Shown here: positions 63,933 through 64,000 of the stretch, piece after piece
How positions within the stretch are numbered: the stretch's first letter is position 1
Layout of the letters: every line of letters starts with the position of its first letter
Assembly: GCF_015082335.1 (NCBI RefSeq)
Contig: NZ_BLRL01000007.1
Location: 160,727 to 224,726 of the forward strand
DNA length: 64,000 nt
Reading direction: 5' to 3'
Origin: Moritella sp. F3
Lineage (GTDB): Bacteria > Pseudomonadota > Gammaproteobacteria > Enterobacterales > Moritellaceae
Translations under genes and position numbers: made by a program
Notes under the pieces: model-generated
What the model was told of the DNA's origin: nothing
What the model saw: the letters and a program-made list of their open reading frames with translations, nothing else
Database searches by the model: none

Positions 63933-64000
63933 TGGCGGAGTGGACGAGACTCGAACTCGCGACCCCCGGCGTGACAGGCCGGTATTCTAACCAACTGAAC
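63933..64000 (-). tRNA. tRNA-Asp(GTC), 5' end cut by window edge
   Basis: 68 nt visible on the minus strand from the D arm GTTCAGTTGGTTAGAA through the anticodon loop CTGTCAC, T arm GTCGCGAGTTCGAGTCTCGT and encoded CCA; about 9 nt of the 5' acceptor strand lie beyond base 64000. Sequence is regular for tRNA-Asp. It heads a series of decaying copies towards lower coordinates. Confidence 0.92.

Noticed and set aside
63647..63994. A 115-residue minus-strand reading frame at the right edge
   Set aside because: It runs through the tRNA-Asp copies and their terminators; the apparent repeats in its protein come from repeated tRNA sequence.
1..64000. Prophage, insertion sequence, integron or CRISPR array
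   Set aside because: No transposase, integrase, phage structural or cas-like protein and no regular spaced repeats were seen; the only tandem structures are the 22-bp promoter repeat and the tRNA-Asp array.

Overview
The window reads as chromosomal DNA of a gamma-proteobacterium of the Vibrio/Shewanella/Moritella grade. Core proteins (Crp, Fis, RpoD, DnaG, PrmA, DusB, AccBC, PabA, GlnK) are close to enterobacterial/Vibrio forms. Several E. coli neighbourhoods survive in pieces: aspA-fxsA-dsbD, rpsU-dnaG-rpoD, prmA-dusB-fis, yhdT-panF, yhfA-crp and argD-pabA. The sequence looks moderately AT-rich (not computed). A marine, cold-water genus such as Moritella is my guess from gene content; it is not proven here. 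I saw no insertion sequence, prophage or CRISPR array.

Layout. 0-9.6 kb: end of a MATE-type exporter, aspA, an RND pump with a divergent TetR regulator and twin palindromic operators, cobA, fxsA and a free-standing DsbD N-terminal domain. 9.6-15 kb: a DeoR-type regulator and a glycerophosphodiester phosphodiesterase, divergent from a three-part TRAP transporter plus HAD phosphatase. Three copies of an ATGTTCA-type motif lie between them. 15-23.3 kb: MFS transporter, acs, aroQ-accB-accC and a secreted GH18 chitinase. 23.3-32 kb: a complete 2-aminoethylphosphonate (AEP) uptake and degradation locus. It comprises phnW, phnX and an FAD amine oxidase on the minus strand, and binding protein, ATPase, fused permease and PhnR regulator on the plus strand. 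Three copies of a TGGTATAGWCCA-type operator tie it together.

32-38.6 kb: MscS channel, YbaK-like deacylase and a TolC/HlyD/two-ABC-2-permease export operon with no ATPase gene. 38.9-41.5 kb: prmA, dusB, fis. 41.5-45.4 kb: four outer-membrane-type lipoproteins including LpoB. 45.5-51.5 kb: tsaD divergent from rpsU-dnaG-rpoD, then tRNA-Ile2(CAT) in a region carrying a degenerate second copy of the rpoD tail and terminator. 51.6-57.1 kb: an RluA-family pseudouridine synthase, a single-domain response regulator, panF-yhdT, an orphan Cache-domain membrane protein, and an OsmC-family gene divergent from crp. 57.2-61.9 kb: a 3-hydroxyisobutyrate-dehydrogenase-like gene, argD, pabA, and glnK-amtB behind a probable sigma-54 promoter. 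62.3-64 kb: a PKD-type lipoprotein and, at the edge, a tRNA-Asp array with one intact copy and two decayed copies, each with a near-identical hairpin terminator.

The regions I find most worth a second look are the AEP locus with its shared operator, the TRAP/GDPD/HAD/DeoR locus, the ATPase-less ABC-2 exporter, the tRNA-Asp decay series and the duplicated rpoD tail.
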